The notes below the pieces were generated by a model. The model ran no database searches. It worked only from the letters and a program-made list of their open reading frames with translations, and had not been told where the DNA came from. A stretch of 64,000 nucleotides of DNA from Mycolicibacterium peregrinum (GTDB taxonomy: Bacteria; Actinomycetota; Actinomycetes; Mycobacteriales; Mycobacteriaceae), in contig NZ_LZSO01000008.1 in assembly GCF_001665785.1 (NCBI RefSeq), positions 434,001 through 498,000 of the forward strand. The letters are read 5' to 3'. The translations under genes were made by a program, and so were the position numbers. Shown here piece after piece: positions 32,828 through 40,479 of this stretch; position 1 is the first letter of the stretch, and every line of letters starts with the position of its first letter.

Positions 32828-34002
32828 CGTTTTCCCCAGTGCCACGAGGGGGTGTTGAGCATGCCGAACCCCTCCACCTTCGTCTCGCCCCACTGCTTGT
32901 AGAGCTCCACCTCGATCGCGGTGCCGTGCTGCTCATCGGCGGCGGGGGTGGTCTCCAGGAAATCCAGTAGTGCGCGCGAATGCGTCACCACGACCACCTG
33001 GGACTGCTTGGCGGCGGTCTTGATGAGGGCGGCCAGCGGCCGGACCAGATCGGGGTGCAACGACGTCTCGGGCTCGTTGAGCACCATCAGCGATGGTGGC
33101 CGCGGGCTGGCCAGCGCCGTCGCCCACAGCAGGAAACGCAGTGTGCCATCCGATAATTCGGCCGCACGCAACGGTCTCAGCATGCCGCGCTGACGCAGCT
33201 GCAGATCGAACAGCCCGTCGTTGACCGCCACCGAGACGGTGGCCCCGTCGAAAGCGTCGGCCACCGCGCGGGCCAGGTCGTCAAACGTCGTCTCGACGAT
33301 CGTCTGAACCGCCGCGGCCAGATCCGAGCCGTCGTCGGCGAGCACCGGGGTACGGGTACCGACGTGGGGCCGGCGGGCAGGCGCGCCCGCGTCGACCCGG
33401 AACCCGTCGTAGAACCGCCAGTCGCGCAGCCGATCCGAGACAGCCGACAGTTCCGGCAGCGCGTCCGGGTGGGCGTATTCGGCGAGCACGCTGCGGTAGG
33501 AAGGCAGTGAGCGGGTCAGCTCATCGAAACCCCGGCCCGATTGCGCGGCGACCTCGGCGTACTCGCGGGTGCGGCTCACCAAAGTCGAGGCCGGACGCAG
33601 CACCGGCCCGGCGAACACCACTTCCCGTTTGATCTCGGGATCCTGCGTGAACGCCGACGGTTCGCCACCCGAGCCGGCCATCTGCGGCAGGCCCAGGTCC
33701 ACCAGGTAACCGAAATCGTCTGCGGAGAAGCCGAGTTCGAGCGACACCGGGCGAGTCCGGACCGTGCCCTGGGTCTGCTCGTTGGGTTGTTCGGGACCCG
33801 CCCACAGCACCGATTGCAGGCCGCCCTCGCGGGCCAGCGAACCGATCACCTGGCCCCGCCCACAGTCCGCCAGTAGCCTCAGCGCCCGGTAGATGGAGGA
33901 CTTTCCGGTGCCGTTGGCGCCGGTGACCACGGTGAGCTGGGTCAGCGGCAGGATCACCTCCCGTAGCGAGCGGTAGCCCCGGACAGCGATGGTCTGCAGC
34001 AT
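32824..34002 (-). CDS. RecF/SMC-like AAA ATPase (AAA_21 type)
   Basis: A 392-residue ABC-type ATPase of the RecF/OLD-like group. Walker A is TGANGTGKSS near residue 25, the signature-like loop is ELSDGTLRFLLWATALA and Walker B is LMVLNEPETSLHPDL, followed by VVVVTHSRALLDF with the switch His. The coiled-coil arm is short or absent. No nuclease (TOPRIM) domain is present. Such stand-alone ATPases occur in DNA repair and in defence modules; the role here is unknown. ATG 34002 lies 10 bp downstream of the end of dinP, so it may be co-transcribed with dinP. It is an insertion relative to the M. tuberculosis order. Confidence 0.82.
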   Translation of the reverse strand: MLQTIAVRGYRSLREVILPLTQLTVVTGANGTGKSSIYRALRLLADCGRGQVIGSLAREGGLQSVLWAGPEQPNEQTQGTVRTRPVSLELGFSADDFGYLVDLGLPQMAGSGGEPSAFTQDPEIKREVVFAGPVLRPASTLVSRTREYAEVAAQSGRGFDELTRSLPSYRSVLAEYAHPDALPELSAVSDRLRDWRFYDGFRVDAGAPARRPHVGTRTPVLADDGSDLAAAVQTIVETTFDDLARAVADAFDGATVSVAVNDGLFDLQLRQRGMLRPLRAAELSDGTLRFLLWATALASPRPPSLMVLNEPETSLHPDLVRPLAALIKTAAKQSQVVVVTHSRALLDFLETTPAADEQHGTAIEVELYKQWGETKVEGFGMLNTPSWHWGKR

Positions 34003-34012
34003 GGGTTCGAGG

Positions 34013-35077
34013 CTATTGGTCTGCTGTGACAACCGGGCCGGTGGGAATCCCGTCCATGGACAGTTCCAGCCGAACACCCAGCAGTCGGATCGGCCGGTCC
34101 AGTTCGAACTGGTCGAACACCGCCAGCGCGGTGTCGGTGATCGCGTCGGCGTCGGTGCTCGGTGAACTCAGCTTGCGGATCTTGGTCCGGGTGTAGAACG
34201 TGCTGGTACGCACCGTGACCGCCACCCGGGTGACGATGCGTCCCTGTTCCACCACTTCGTCGAGGGTCCGTCTGGCCAGGTCCCGGATCGCGTCGTCCAT
34301 GTCGCTGCGATCGGTGAGGTCCTCGGCGAAGGTGATGACGTGACTGCGTGAGCGAGGAATCCAGGGCTCGGAGCTCACCTCGCTGTCCCCGCCACCCTTG
34401 GCCAGCAGCAGGATCCACAGCCCCGTACTGGGCCCGAAGGCCGCGGTGAGCACGGTGGCGTCGGTGGCAGCCAGATCGGCCACCGTGGTGATACCCAGCG
34501 TCGCAAGCTTTTTGGTGGTTTTGGGGCCGATGCCCCACAGCGCATCGGTCGGACGCTCACCCATCACCGACATCCAGTTGGTCTCGGTGAGCAGGTAGAC
34601 GCCCGCCGGTTTGGCCAGGCCGGTCGCCACCTTCGCGCGTTGCTTGTTGTCGCTGATACCCACCGAGCAGGACAAGCCGGTCTCGGCGGCGATCACCGTG
34701 CGGATGCGCTCGGCCAACTCGACCGGGTCGTTGACGTCGGCGCCCAGATAGGCCTCGTCCCAGCCCCACACCTCCAGCGGGTGGCCGAGATCGCGCAGCA
34801 GACCCATGACCTGTTCGGAGGCCGCGTCGTAGGCATCGGGGTCCGACGGCAGGAAGGTGGCATCCGGACACCTGCGCGCCGCGGTGCGCAGCGGCATTCC
34901 GGCGTGCACCCCGAACGCGCGCGCCTCGTACGACGCGCAGGTGACCACCTTGCGGGGCTCGGTGGGATCACCGCTGCCGCCGACGATGACCGGCAGACCT
35001 TGCAGTTCAGGGTGGCGCCGCAACTCGACCGAGGCCAGAAACTGGTCCAGGTCGACATGAAGCACCCAGGCGGTCAT
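34013..35077 (-). CDS. dinP: Y-family DNA polymerase IV, DinP/DinB2 type
   Basis: A 354-residue translesion polymerase. The N-terminal metal site is HVDLDQFLASVELRR, the palm acidic pair is WGWDEAYL, and the helix-hairpin-helix and little-finger regions follow (LWGIGPKTTKKLATLGI, ITFAEDLTD). The residue at position 14 is Leu, where DinB1 and most Pol IV enzymes have an aromatic steric gate. This is the feature known for mycobacterial DinB2, which uses ribonucleotides readily. The length matches Rv3056. It is 4 bp downstream of a TetR gene in the same operon. Confidence 0.92.
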   Translation of the reverse strand: MTAWVLHVDLDQFLASVELRRHPELQGLPVIVGGSGDPTEPRKVVTCASYEARAFGVHAGMPLRTAARRCPDATFLPSDPDAYDAASEQVMGLLRDLGHPLEVWGWDEAYLGADVNDPVELAERIRTVIAAETGLSCSVGISDNKQRAKVATGLAKPAGVYLLTETNWMSVMGERPTDALWGIGPKTTKKLATLGITTVADLAATDATVLTAAFGPSTGLWILLLAKGGGDSEVSSEPWIPRSRSHVITFAEDLTDRSDMDDAIRDLARRTLDEVVEQGRIVTRVAVTVRTSTFYTRTKIRKLSSPSTDADAITDTALAVFDQFELDRPIRLLGVRLELSMDGIPTGPVVTADQ

Positions 35078-35081
35078 GGCG

Positions 35082-35702
35082 CTAGTGGCCGCACAACTTG
35101 CGGGCGGTGTCCTGCCAGGCAGTCGTCAAGTGGTCGAGGCTCCGCCCGGCAGACAGTTGGTGCTCCAGGTAATCGGGGTTCAGAAGTGCGATCAGGGCGT
35201 CGGTTTGGGCGTCGAGATCACCTGTGGTGCCGGCGGTTTCGAGCAGCATTCGGACGTGGGTGCGGTGCAGCGTGAACGGACCCGAGAAGCGCAGCGCGGG
35301 ATCGCGGATGGCGTCGGACAGCAGCGCTCGATGACTGTGGACGAATCGGAGGCGATCCGCGCCGTAGGCCAGCAGTCGTTCCAACGGGGGTGCGCCTGGG
35401 CCCAGCGGGGGCGGACCGAACATGAAGGCGTCCTGCTCGGCGGTCTCGTCCTCGTCGAGCAGCACCATCATCAGACCGGCACGGCTGCCGAACCTGCGGA
35501 ACACCGTGCCTTTTCCGACGCCGGCCTCGACCGCGATATCGTCGGTACTGACCGCGTCGGGGCCGCGTTCGGCGATGAGCCGGCGCGCGGCGTCGAGAAT
35601 GAGGGCGCGGTTCCGGGCGGCATCGACACGCCCTGGGCCGCGTTCCTGTGGCGCCGGGTCGATGCCCATCAGCCGGGGCGGGCGGTCGGAGGCTGCCACC
35701 AC
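35082..35702 (-). CDS. TetR-family regulator (Rv3055-like)
   Basis: A 206-residue TetR-family repressor. The helix-turn-helix reads AVSTDDIAVEAGVGKGTVFRRFGSRAGLMMVLL, near residues 48-80, preceded by the typical RNRALILDAARRLIAERG helix. It is directly followed by dinP (4-bp gap), so the two are probably one transcript. A dyad, AATCGGAC-N4-GTCCGGTT, lies just upstream between it and the divergent FMN reductase gene. The start is uncertain within about 11 codons (an internal ATG at MGIDPAP is possible). Confidence 0.86.
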   Translation of the reverse strand: MVAASDRPPRLMGIDPAPQERGPGRVDAARNRALILDAARRLIAERGPDAVSTDDIAVEAGVGKGTVFRRFGSRAGLMMVLLDEDETAEQDAFMFGPPPLGPGAPPLERLLAYGADRLRFVHSHRALLSDAIRDPALRFSGPFTLHRTHVRMLLETAGTTGDLDAQTDALIALLNPDYLEHQLSAGRSLDHLTTAWQDTARKLCGH

Positions 35703-35725
35703 TGAACTTTAACTCAGCCGGAATT

Positions 35726-35745
35726 AATCGGACCACAGTCCGGTT
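35726..35745. promoter_or_regulatory. Dyad between TetR and FMN reductase genes
   Basis: AATCGGAC-CACA-GTCCGGTT: 8-bp arms with one mismatch, of which CGGAC-CACA-GTCCG is perfect. It lies in the 87-bp divergent promoter region and is a likely TetR operator. Confidence 0.6.
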
Positions 35746-35789
35746 GATCGTTGCGAGAATCGAGCGAGTCGAACAAAGGGAGCGTGAAC

Positions 35790-36332
35790 ATGGCCGATAT
35801 CCAGGTGCTGGTGTTGGTAGGGAGCTTGCGGGCGGCGTCGGTCAACCGGCAGATCGCCGAACTGGCAGTGGAGCAGGCGCCCGACGGCGTGGAGCTGCGC
35901 ATCTTCGATCGGCTGGGGGAGCTGCCCTTCTATAACGAGGACATCGACACCGCCGAGGTGGCCGAGCCGGTGGTCGCCCTGCGGGCGGCGGCAGGCGAGG
36001 CCGACGCCGCGCTCGTCGTCACCCCCGAATACAACGGCAGCATCCCGGGTGTGTTGAAGAACGCCATCGACTGGCTGTCGCGCCCGTTCGGCAACGGCGC
36101 GCTCAAGGACAAGCCGCTGGCAGTCGTCGGGGCGGCGCTCGGGCAGTACGGCGGTGTGTGGGCGCACGACGAGACTCGTAAATCTTTCGGCATCGCCGGG
36201 CCGCGCGTGGTCGAAGATCTGAAGCTGTCGGTCCCGTCCAAGTCGCTCGACGGCAAGCACCCCAGGGAGAACGCCGAGGTGGTCGAGACGCTGCGTGACA
36301 TTGTGAGCAAGCTCACAACCGAGGTCGGCTGA
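35790..36332 (+). CDS. NADPH-dependent FMN reductase (Rv3054c-like)
   Basis: A 180-residue flavodoxin-fold reductase. The FMN phosphate loop is VLVGSLRAASVNRQIAEL, the isoalloxazine-contact motif is TPEYNGSIPGVLKNAIDWLSRP and a late VVGAALGQYGG completes the fold. This is the FMN_red/ArsH-ChrR-type family, which reduces quinones, azo compounds or chromate. It is divergent from the TetR-dinP operon, probably as its regulatory target. Two tandem hairpins follow before the nrd promoter region. ATG 35790 has AAGGGAGCG upstream. Confidence 0.88.
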   Translation: MADIQVLVLVGSLRAASVNRQIAELAVEQAPDGVELRIFDRLGELPFYNEDIDTAEVAEPVVALRAAAGEADAALVVTPEYNGSIPGVLKNAIDWLSRPFGNGALKDKPLAVVGAALGQYGGVWAHDETRKSFGIAGPRVVEDLKLSVPSKSLDGKHPRENAEVVETLRDIVSKLTTEVG

Positions 36333-36347
36333 GGGCTCCTCTTCGCG

Positions 36348-36416
36348 TTTTGCCGTTTGCGCCGCTTTCCGGCAAAATCTTGCCGCCGGCTGGGTCGTTC
36401 CGACCCGGCCGGCGGC
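36348..36416 (+). terminator. Two tandem hairpins after the FMN reductase gene
   Basis: TTTTGCCG/CGGCAAAA (36348-36355, 36370-36377) is followed by a 16-bp stem, GCCGCCGGCTGGGTCG/CGACCCGGCCGGCGGC (36382-36397, 36401-36416), with one G-U pair and a 3-nt loop. They should insulate the nrd promoter region from upstream transcription. Confidence 0.75.
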
Positions 36417-36576
36417 TTTGCTATTGGGGGGTCCTGCGCTTTGCGGCAGCCGGACTTGTCGGTGGCTGGTGGTACACCTAGGACTGCGGCGCGACACGGT
36501 CTGTCAAGTCGAGCGCGACACGCCGTGAGCGTGGTTGCTGGCAAGCTTACGACCTGGGAATTTCAAAAATGTTATT

Positions 36577-36622
36577 CAGAACATGTTGTATGACTTCGAA
36601 CTGTCGGCCACTAGGTGTAGTG
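36577..36622. promoter_or_regulatory. Two NrdR-like boxes upstream of nrdH
   Basis: CAGAACATGTTGTA (36577-36590) and CACTAGGTGTAGTG (36609-36622), starting 32 bp apart, about three helical turns. Both fit the NrdR pattern with a C-A-n-n-A left half and a T-n-G-T right half; the second contains CACTA/TAGTG arms. TTCGAA-N17-TAGTGT (-10 at 36618) could be the promoter, with the second box over the -10. NrdR represses ribonucleotide reductase genes when dATP is high. Confidence 0.7.
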
Positions 36623-36834
36623 TCTGTGAGACCGACAGGCCACCACAGTTCGGGAGCCGGCCGGAGCGTAGCGAATCCGGCCGAGTCGGTTTCAAGACCA
36701 GCCGGAGAGCGGCTTCGACCGGCAGGAATTTTGGCGGCCCGAAGGTCGCTGAACTTAAGCGAAACGTAAGACCCGATCAGTTGCCAGTCACCTGTCTAGT
36801 TTTTTCACTTTCCGCAAGAGGAGCCGTACCGAAG
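36623..36834 (+). other. Long structured nrdH leader region
   Basis: About 210 bp without a convincing gene between the NrdR-like boxes and nrdH. It holds the hairpin CGGCCGGA-N10-TCCGGCCG (about 36659-36684) and GC-rich complementary segments up to 36730, then a less structured part and AAGAGGAG before the ATG of nrdH. If transcription starts near 36630 the mRNA leader is about 200 nt. The upstream 36333-36576 stretch holds the terminators and no gene that I can support. Confidence 0.45.
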
Positions 36835-37074
36835 ATGACCGTCACCGTGTACACCAAGCCCGCATGCGTGCAGTGCAACGCCACCTACAAGGCGCTGGAG
36901 AAGCAGGGCATCGAGTTCGAGAAGGTGGACATCACCCTCGACAGCGAGGCCCGTGACTATGTCATGGCGCTCGGTTACCTGCAGGCCCCCGTTGTGGTGG
37001 CCGGTAACGACCACTGGTCGGGCTTTCGCCCCGATCGGATCAAGGCACTGAGCACGGTCGCCGCGACCGCGTAA
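36835..37074 (+). CDS. nrdH: Glutaredoxin-like protein NrdH
   Basis: A 79-residue NrdH redoxin. The active site is [13 protein letters not shown] (CxxC, here CVQC), and the C-terminal signature WSGFRPDRI distinguishes NrdH from other glutaredoxins. It transfers electrons from thioredoxin reductase to the class Ib ribonucleotide reductase NrdEF. The ATG follows AAGAGGAG. First gene of nrdHIE, preceded by NrdR-like boxes. Matches Rv3053c in position. Confidence 0.95.
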   Translation: MTVTVYTKPACVQCNATYKALEKQGIEFEKVDITLDSEARDYVMALGYLQAPVVVAGNDHWSGFRPDRIKALSTVAATA

Positions 37075-37109
37075 CGGAGGGCATCACCACGGGAGAGGAG
37101 CCGGACAGG

Positions 37110-37562
37110 ATGAGTCATCTCGTCTACTTCTCCAGCGTCTCGGAGAACACCCACCGCTTCGTCCAGAAGCTGGGATGGCCCGAAGCTCGCGTCACCCGAA
37201 TCCCGCTGCATGGCCGCATCGAGGTGGACGAGCCCTACGTTCTGATCCTGCCCACCTACGGCGGCGGCCGTGCCACTCCCGACATCGACAACGGTGGCTA
37301 CGTCCCCAAGCAGGTCATCGCCTTTCTGAACAATGAACACAATCGGTCGTTGATCCGCGGCGTCATCGCCGCGGGCAACAACAACTTCGGTGCGGAATTC
37401 GCCTACGCGGGCAATGTGGTCTCGCGCAAATGCGGTGTGCCGTACCTCTATCGCTTCGAACTCATGGGAACCCCGGACGATGTCGAGGCTGTCCGTGCGG
37501 GGTTGAAAGACTTTTGGAAGGATCAGACGTGCCACCAACCGTCACAGCTGCAGAGCCTGTAA
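37110..37562 (+). CDS. nrdI: Flavodoxin-like maturation protein NrdI
   Basis: A 150-residue NrdI. The FMN phosphate loop is [16 protein letters not shown], the next flavin loop is LPTYGGGRA and the [12 protein letters not shown] loop follows. NrdI supplies the oxidant for assembling the dimanganese-tyrosyl radical cofactor of NrdF. It lies 35 bp after nrdH, and its end overlaps the nrdE start by 34 bp. No nrdF is seen next to nrdE, as in other mycobacteria where nrdF2 lies apart. Confidence 0.94.
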   Translation: MSHLVYFSSVSENTHRFVQKLGWPEARVTRIPLHGRIEVDEPYVLILPTYGGGRATPDIDNGGYVPKQVIAFLNNEHNRSLIRGVIAAGNNNFGAEFAYAGNVVSRKCGVPYLYRFELMGTPDDVEAVRAGLKDFWKDQTCHQPSQLQSL

Positions 37563-39697
37563 CCACCGCCGCGCACGCGCTGCCCGGCGAGACGGATTAC
37601 CACGCGCTCAACGCGATGCTGAATCTGTATGACGCCGACGGCAAGATTCAGTTCGACAAGGATGTGCTCGCAGCGCGGGAGTACTTCCTGCAGCACGTCA
37701 ACCAGAACACGGTGTTCTTCCACAGTCAGGACGAGAAGCTCGATTACCTGATCGAGAAGGAGTACTACGAGCGCGAGGTGCTCGATCAGTACAGCCGCAA
37801 CTTCGTCAAGCAGCTGCTGGATCGGGCCTTCGCCAAGAAGTTCCGGTTCCCGACCTTCCTGGGTGCGTTCAAGTACTACACGTCCTACACACTCAAGACT
37901 TTTGACGGGAAGCGCTACCTGGAGCGTTTCGAGGACCGTGTCGTGATGGTGGCGTTGACCCTGGCCGCCGGCGACACCGTGCTGGCCGAGAAGCTCGTCG
38001 ACGAGATCATCGACGGCCGCTTCCAGCCGGCCACCCCCACGTTCCTCAACTCGGGCAAGAAGCAGCGCGGCGAGCCGGTGTCCTGCTTCCTGCTGCGCAT
38101 CGAGGACAACATGGAGTCCATCGGGCGCTCGATCAACTCGGCCCTGCAGCTGTCCAAGCGCGGCGGCGGAGTTGCCTTGCTGCTGACCAATATTCGTGAG
38201 CACGGCGCGCCGATCAAGAACATCGAGAACCAGAGCTCGGGCGTCATCCCGATCATGAAGCTGTTGGAGGATTCGTTCTCCTACGCCAACCAGCTCGGTG
38301 CCCGCCAGGGTGCCGGCGCGGTGTACCTGCACGCGCATCACCCCGACATCTACCGGTTCCTCGACACCAAGCGCGAGAACGCCGACGAGAAGATCCGGAT
38401 CAAGACGCTGTCACTGGGCGTGGTGATCCCGGACATCACCTTCGAGCTGGCGAAGAAGAACGAGGACATGTACCTCTTCTCGCCGTACGACGTCGAGAAG
38501 GTTTATGGCGTGCCGTTTGCCGACATCTCGGTGACCGAGAAGTACCACGAGATGGTCAACGACGGCCGGATCCGCAAGACCAAGATCAAGGCGCGCGAGT
38601 TCTTCCAGACGCTGGCCGAGCTGCAGTTCGAGTCGGGCTACCCGTACATCATGTACGAGGACACGGTGAACCGGGCCAACCCGATCGCCGGCAAGATCAC
38701 CCACTCCAACCTGTGCTCGGAGATCCTGCAGGTTTCGACCGCCTCGGAGTTCAACGACGATCTGTCCTACAAGAAGGTCGGCAAGGACATCTCGTGCAAC
38801 CTGGGGTCGATGAACATCGCCAAGACCATGGATTCACCGGACTTCGCGCAGTCCATCGAGGTGGCCATTCGGGCGCTGACCGCGGTGAGCGATCAGACCC
38901 ACATCTGGTCGGTGCCGTCGATCGAGCAGGGTAACAACAGCTCGCACGCGATCGGCCTGGGGCAGATGAACCTGCACGGCTACCTGGCCCGCGAACGGAT
39001 CCACTACGGCTCCGAAGAAGGCATCGACTTCACCAACATCTACTTCTACACCGTGCTGTTCCACGCGTTGCGGGCCTCGAATCTCATTGCGATCGAACGT
39101 GGTACGAGCTTCGGCGGGTTCGAGGACTCGAAGTACGCCTCCGGTGAGTTCTTCGACAAGTACACCGAGCAGGTGTGGGAGCCCGCTACCGACAAGGTCC
39201 GGCAGATCTTCGCCGACGCGGAGATCCACATCCCGACGCAGGACGACTGGAAGCAGCTGAAGGAGTCGGTGCAGAAGCACGGCATCTACAACCAGAACCT
39301 GCAGGCCGTTCCGCCGACCGGGTCGATCTCCTACATCAACCACTCGACGTCCTCGATCCACCCGGTGGCGAGCAAGATCGAGATCCGCAAGGAAGGCAAG
39401 ATCGGCCGGGTCTACTACCCGGCGCCGTACCTGACCAACGACAACCTGGAGTACTACCAGGACGCGTACGAGATCGGGTACGAGAAGATCATCGACACCT
39501 ACGCCGCGGCCACCCAGCATGTGGACCAGGGTCTTTCGCTGACGCTGTTCTTCAAGGACACCGCCAACACCCGCGAGGTCAACAAGGCGCAGATCTATGC
39601 CTGGCGCAAGGGCATCAAGACGCTGTACTACATCCGGCTGCGCCAGATGGCTTTGGAAGGCACTGAGGTGGAGGGTTGCGTCAGCTGCATGTTGTGA
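37529..39697 (+). CDS. nrdE: Class Ib ribonucleoside-diphosphate reductase alpha subunit NrdE
   Basis: A 722-residue catalytic subunit that reduces NDPs to dNDPs with NrdF. Landmarks: [20 protein letters not shown] (first active-site Cys), [29 protein letters not shown] (radical Cys), [27 protein letters not shown] and the C-terminal redox tail GCVSCML. The ATP-cone domain of class Ia enzymes is lacking, as expected. GTG 37529 is chosen because it gives the standard N-terminus ([20 protein letters not shown]) and follows GGAAGGAT inside nrdI; the frame stays open further upstream but there it is only an overlap with nrdI. A long inverted repeat follows. Confidence 0.95.
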   Translation: MPPTVTAAEPVTTAAHALPGETDYHALNAMLNLYDADGKIQFDKDVLAAREYFLQHVNQNTVFFHSQDEKLDYLIEKEYYEREVLDQYSRNFVKQLLDRAFAKKFRFPTFLGAFKYYTSYTLKTFDGKRYLERFEDRVVMVALTLAAGDTVLAEKLVDEIIDGRFQPATPTFLNSGKKQRGEPVSCFLLRIEDNMESIGRSINSALQLSKRGGGVALLLTNIREHGAPIKNIENQSSGVIPIMKLLEDSFSYANQLGARQGAGAVYLHAHHPDIYRFLDTKRENADEKIRIKTLSLGVVIPDITFELAKKNEDMYLFSPYDVEKVYGVPFADISVTEKYHEMVNDGRIRKTKIKAREFFQTLAELQFESGYPYIMYEDTVNRANPIAGKITHSNLCSEILQVSTASEFNDDLSYKKVGKDISCNLGSMNIAKTMDSPDFAQSIEVAIRALTAVSDQTHIWSVPSIEQGNNSSHAIGLGQMNLHGYLARERIHYGSEEGIDFTNIYFYTVLFHALRASNLIAIERGTSFGGFEDSKYASGEFFDKYTEQVWEPATDKVRQIFADAEIHIPTQDDWKQLKESVQKHGIYNQNLQAVPPTGSISYINHSTSSIHPVASKIEIRKEGKIGRVYYPAPYLTNDNLEYYQDAYEIGYEKIIDTYAAATQHVDQGLSLTLFFKDTANTREVNKAQIYAWRKGIKTLYYIRLRQMALEGTEVEGCVSCML

Positions 39698-39713
39698 GCA
39701 TGCGCTAAGCCCG

Positions 39714-39772
39714 CCGAATGGCCAGTTATGGCACGTCATTCTCGAAAAGACGTGCCACAACTGGCCATTCGG
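39714..39772. repeat. Intergenic inverted repeat, family B copy 2
   Basis: 24-bp arms (39714-39737 and 39749-39772) with one mismatch and an 11-nt loop. The outer part is CCGAATGGCCAGTTATGGCA and its complement. The sequence matches family B copy 1 at 29591. It lies between nrdE and the convergent small gene; likely a bidirectional terminator. Confidence 0.78.
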
Positions 39773-39781
39773 CTATATCGA

Positions 39782-40129
39782 TCAGATCGGCACCCAGAAC
39801 GGTTCCGGACCGAGGGTGGCGTTGAACTCCTCGATCTTGGCCGGGGTTGTGAATGTGATGTCCAGATTCTCGCTTTCCCGCGACGTATAGAAGCGGCCCT
39901 TGCTTTCGGGCGGAGCGAAGATCGGTGTCAACTGCTCGTTCAAGCCGTTGGGTAGGTACTTGCGATACATGGTGAAGGGCAATGCGTATCGGGCAGTGCC
40001 CATCTCGAATTCGATGACGGCGTTGGGCACAGGATTGTAGTCGGGGCCCTGTGGGTAGTCGCCGGTCATGTCGCACCTGATCTGACGCAACGGACCGTCA
40101 TATCCGCTGATCCGCGCAAATTCGCGCAC
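39782..40129 (-). CDS. Hypothetical protein, probably 5'-truncated
   Basis: 115 residues from GTG 40129. The family is not recognised, but the composition is clearly protein-like (DYPQGPDYNPVPNAVIEFEMG, LPFTMYRKYLPNGLNEQLTPIF). The same frame stays open and protein-like upstream to 40222 (PPLRHFASFTDQEFYDDDAF) with no start codon before the GTG, and is then cut by a stop. This suggests the true start was lost at a rearrangement near 40200-40225, where remnants of other genes begin on the opposite strand. It may therefore be a broken gene. Confidence 0.5.
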   Translation of the reverse strand: MREFARISGYDGPLRQIRCDMTGDYPQGPDYNPVPNAVIEFEMGTARYALPFTMYRKYLPNGLNEQLTPIFAPPESKGRFYTSRESENLDITFTTPAKIEEFNATLGPEPFWVPI

Positions 40130-40204
40130 GATCGCGAAAGCATCGTCGTCGTAGAACTCCTGGTCCGTGAAGGACGCGAAATGGCGCAGCGGCGGTTCCC
40201 GTTC

Positions 40205-40348
40205 ATCGGCCTCGGGATGTGGTTAATCCACGGACACACCCACTCCGATGCGCCACGGTCGGGAAAGCGATCGATCTGCGTGTCGCTGGAGGCGTGGGAT
40301 CGGCAGCCGGCGTCGGCCGAGGAGATCGCTGCGGAGATGCAGCGGTGA
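40205..40348 (+). pseudogene. Remnant of a metallophosphoesterase gene (3' end)
   Basis: A 47-codon stretch reading GMWLIHGHTHSDAPRSGKR, ICVSLEAWDRQPASAEEI and AAEMQR-stop. HGHTHSD is the C-terminal metal-binding motif of calcineurin-like phosphoesterases, and the SLEAWD...PASAEEI tail is typical of the small bacterial ones. The rest of the gene is missing: upstream in the same frame there is no family sequence. It overlaps the open part of the opposite-strand gene. Confidence 0.6.
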
Positions 40349-40457
40349 CGCGTCCGCGTCGACGACGAGGACTTCATGTACGGCCGCAGCTACCACGACC
40401 TCGATGGACACTCCTGGCTGATCTTCCTGGATGGACCTGGGCGCGCAGGAGGGCTGA
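40349..40457 (+). pseudogene. Remnant of a VOC/glyoxalase gene with frameshift
   Basis: The sequence reads VDDEDFMYGRSYHDLDGHSW and then LIF, the C-terminal motif of VOC-family proteins (a D-x-DGH-x-W pattern). One extra C near 40427 breaks the frame; after skipping it the family-like ending WMDLGAQEG-stop appears. No N-terminal part is present. It follows directly after the phosphoesterase remnant, marking a deletion scar. Confidence 0.6.
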
Positions 40458-40479
40458 GGACGGACCGGTAACCGGCGGC

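Noticed and set aside
36623..36760. B12-riboswitch-like segment (AGTCGG ... ACCAGCC) in the nrdH leader
   Set aside because: The B12-box-like bases are interrupted by extra nucleotides and the other conserved cobalamin-riboswitch blocks are not present in order.
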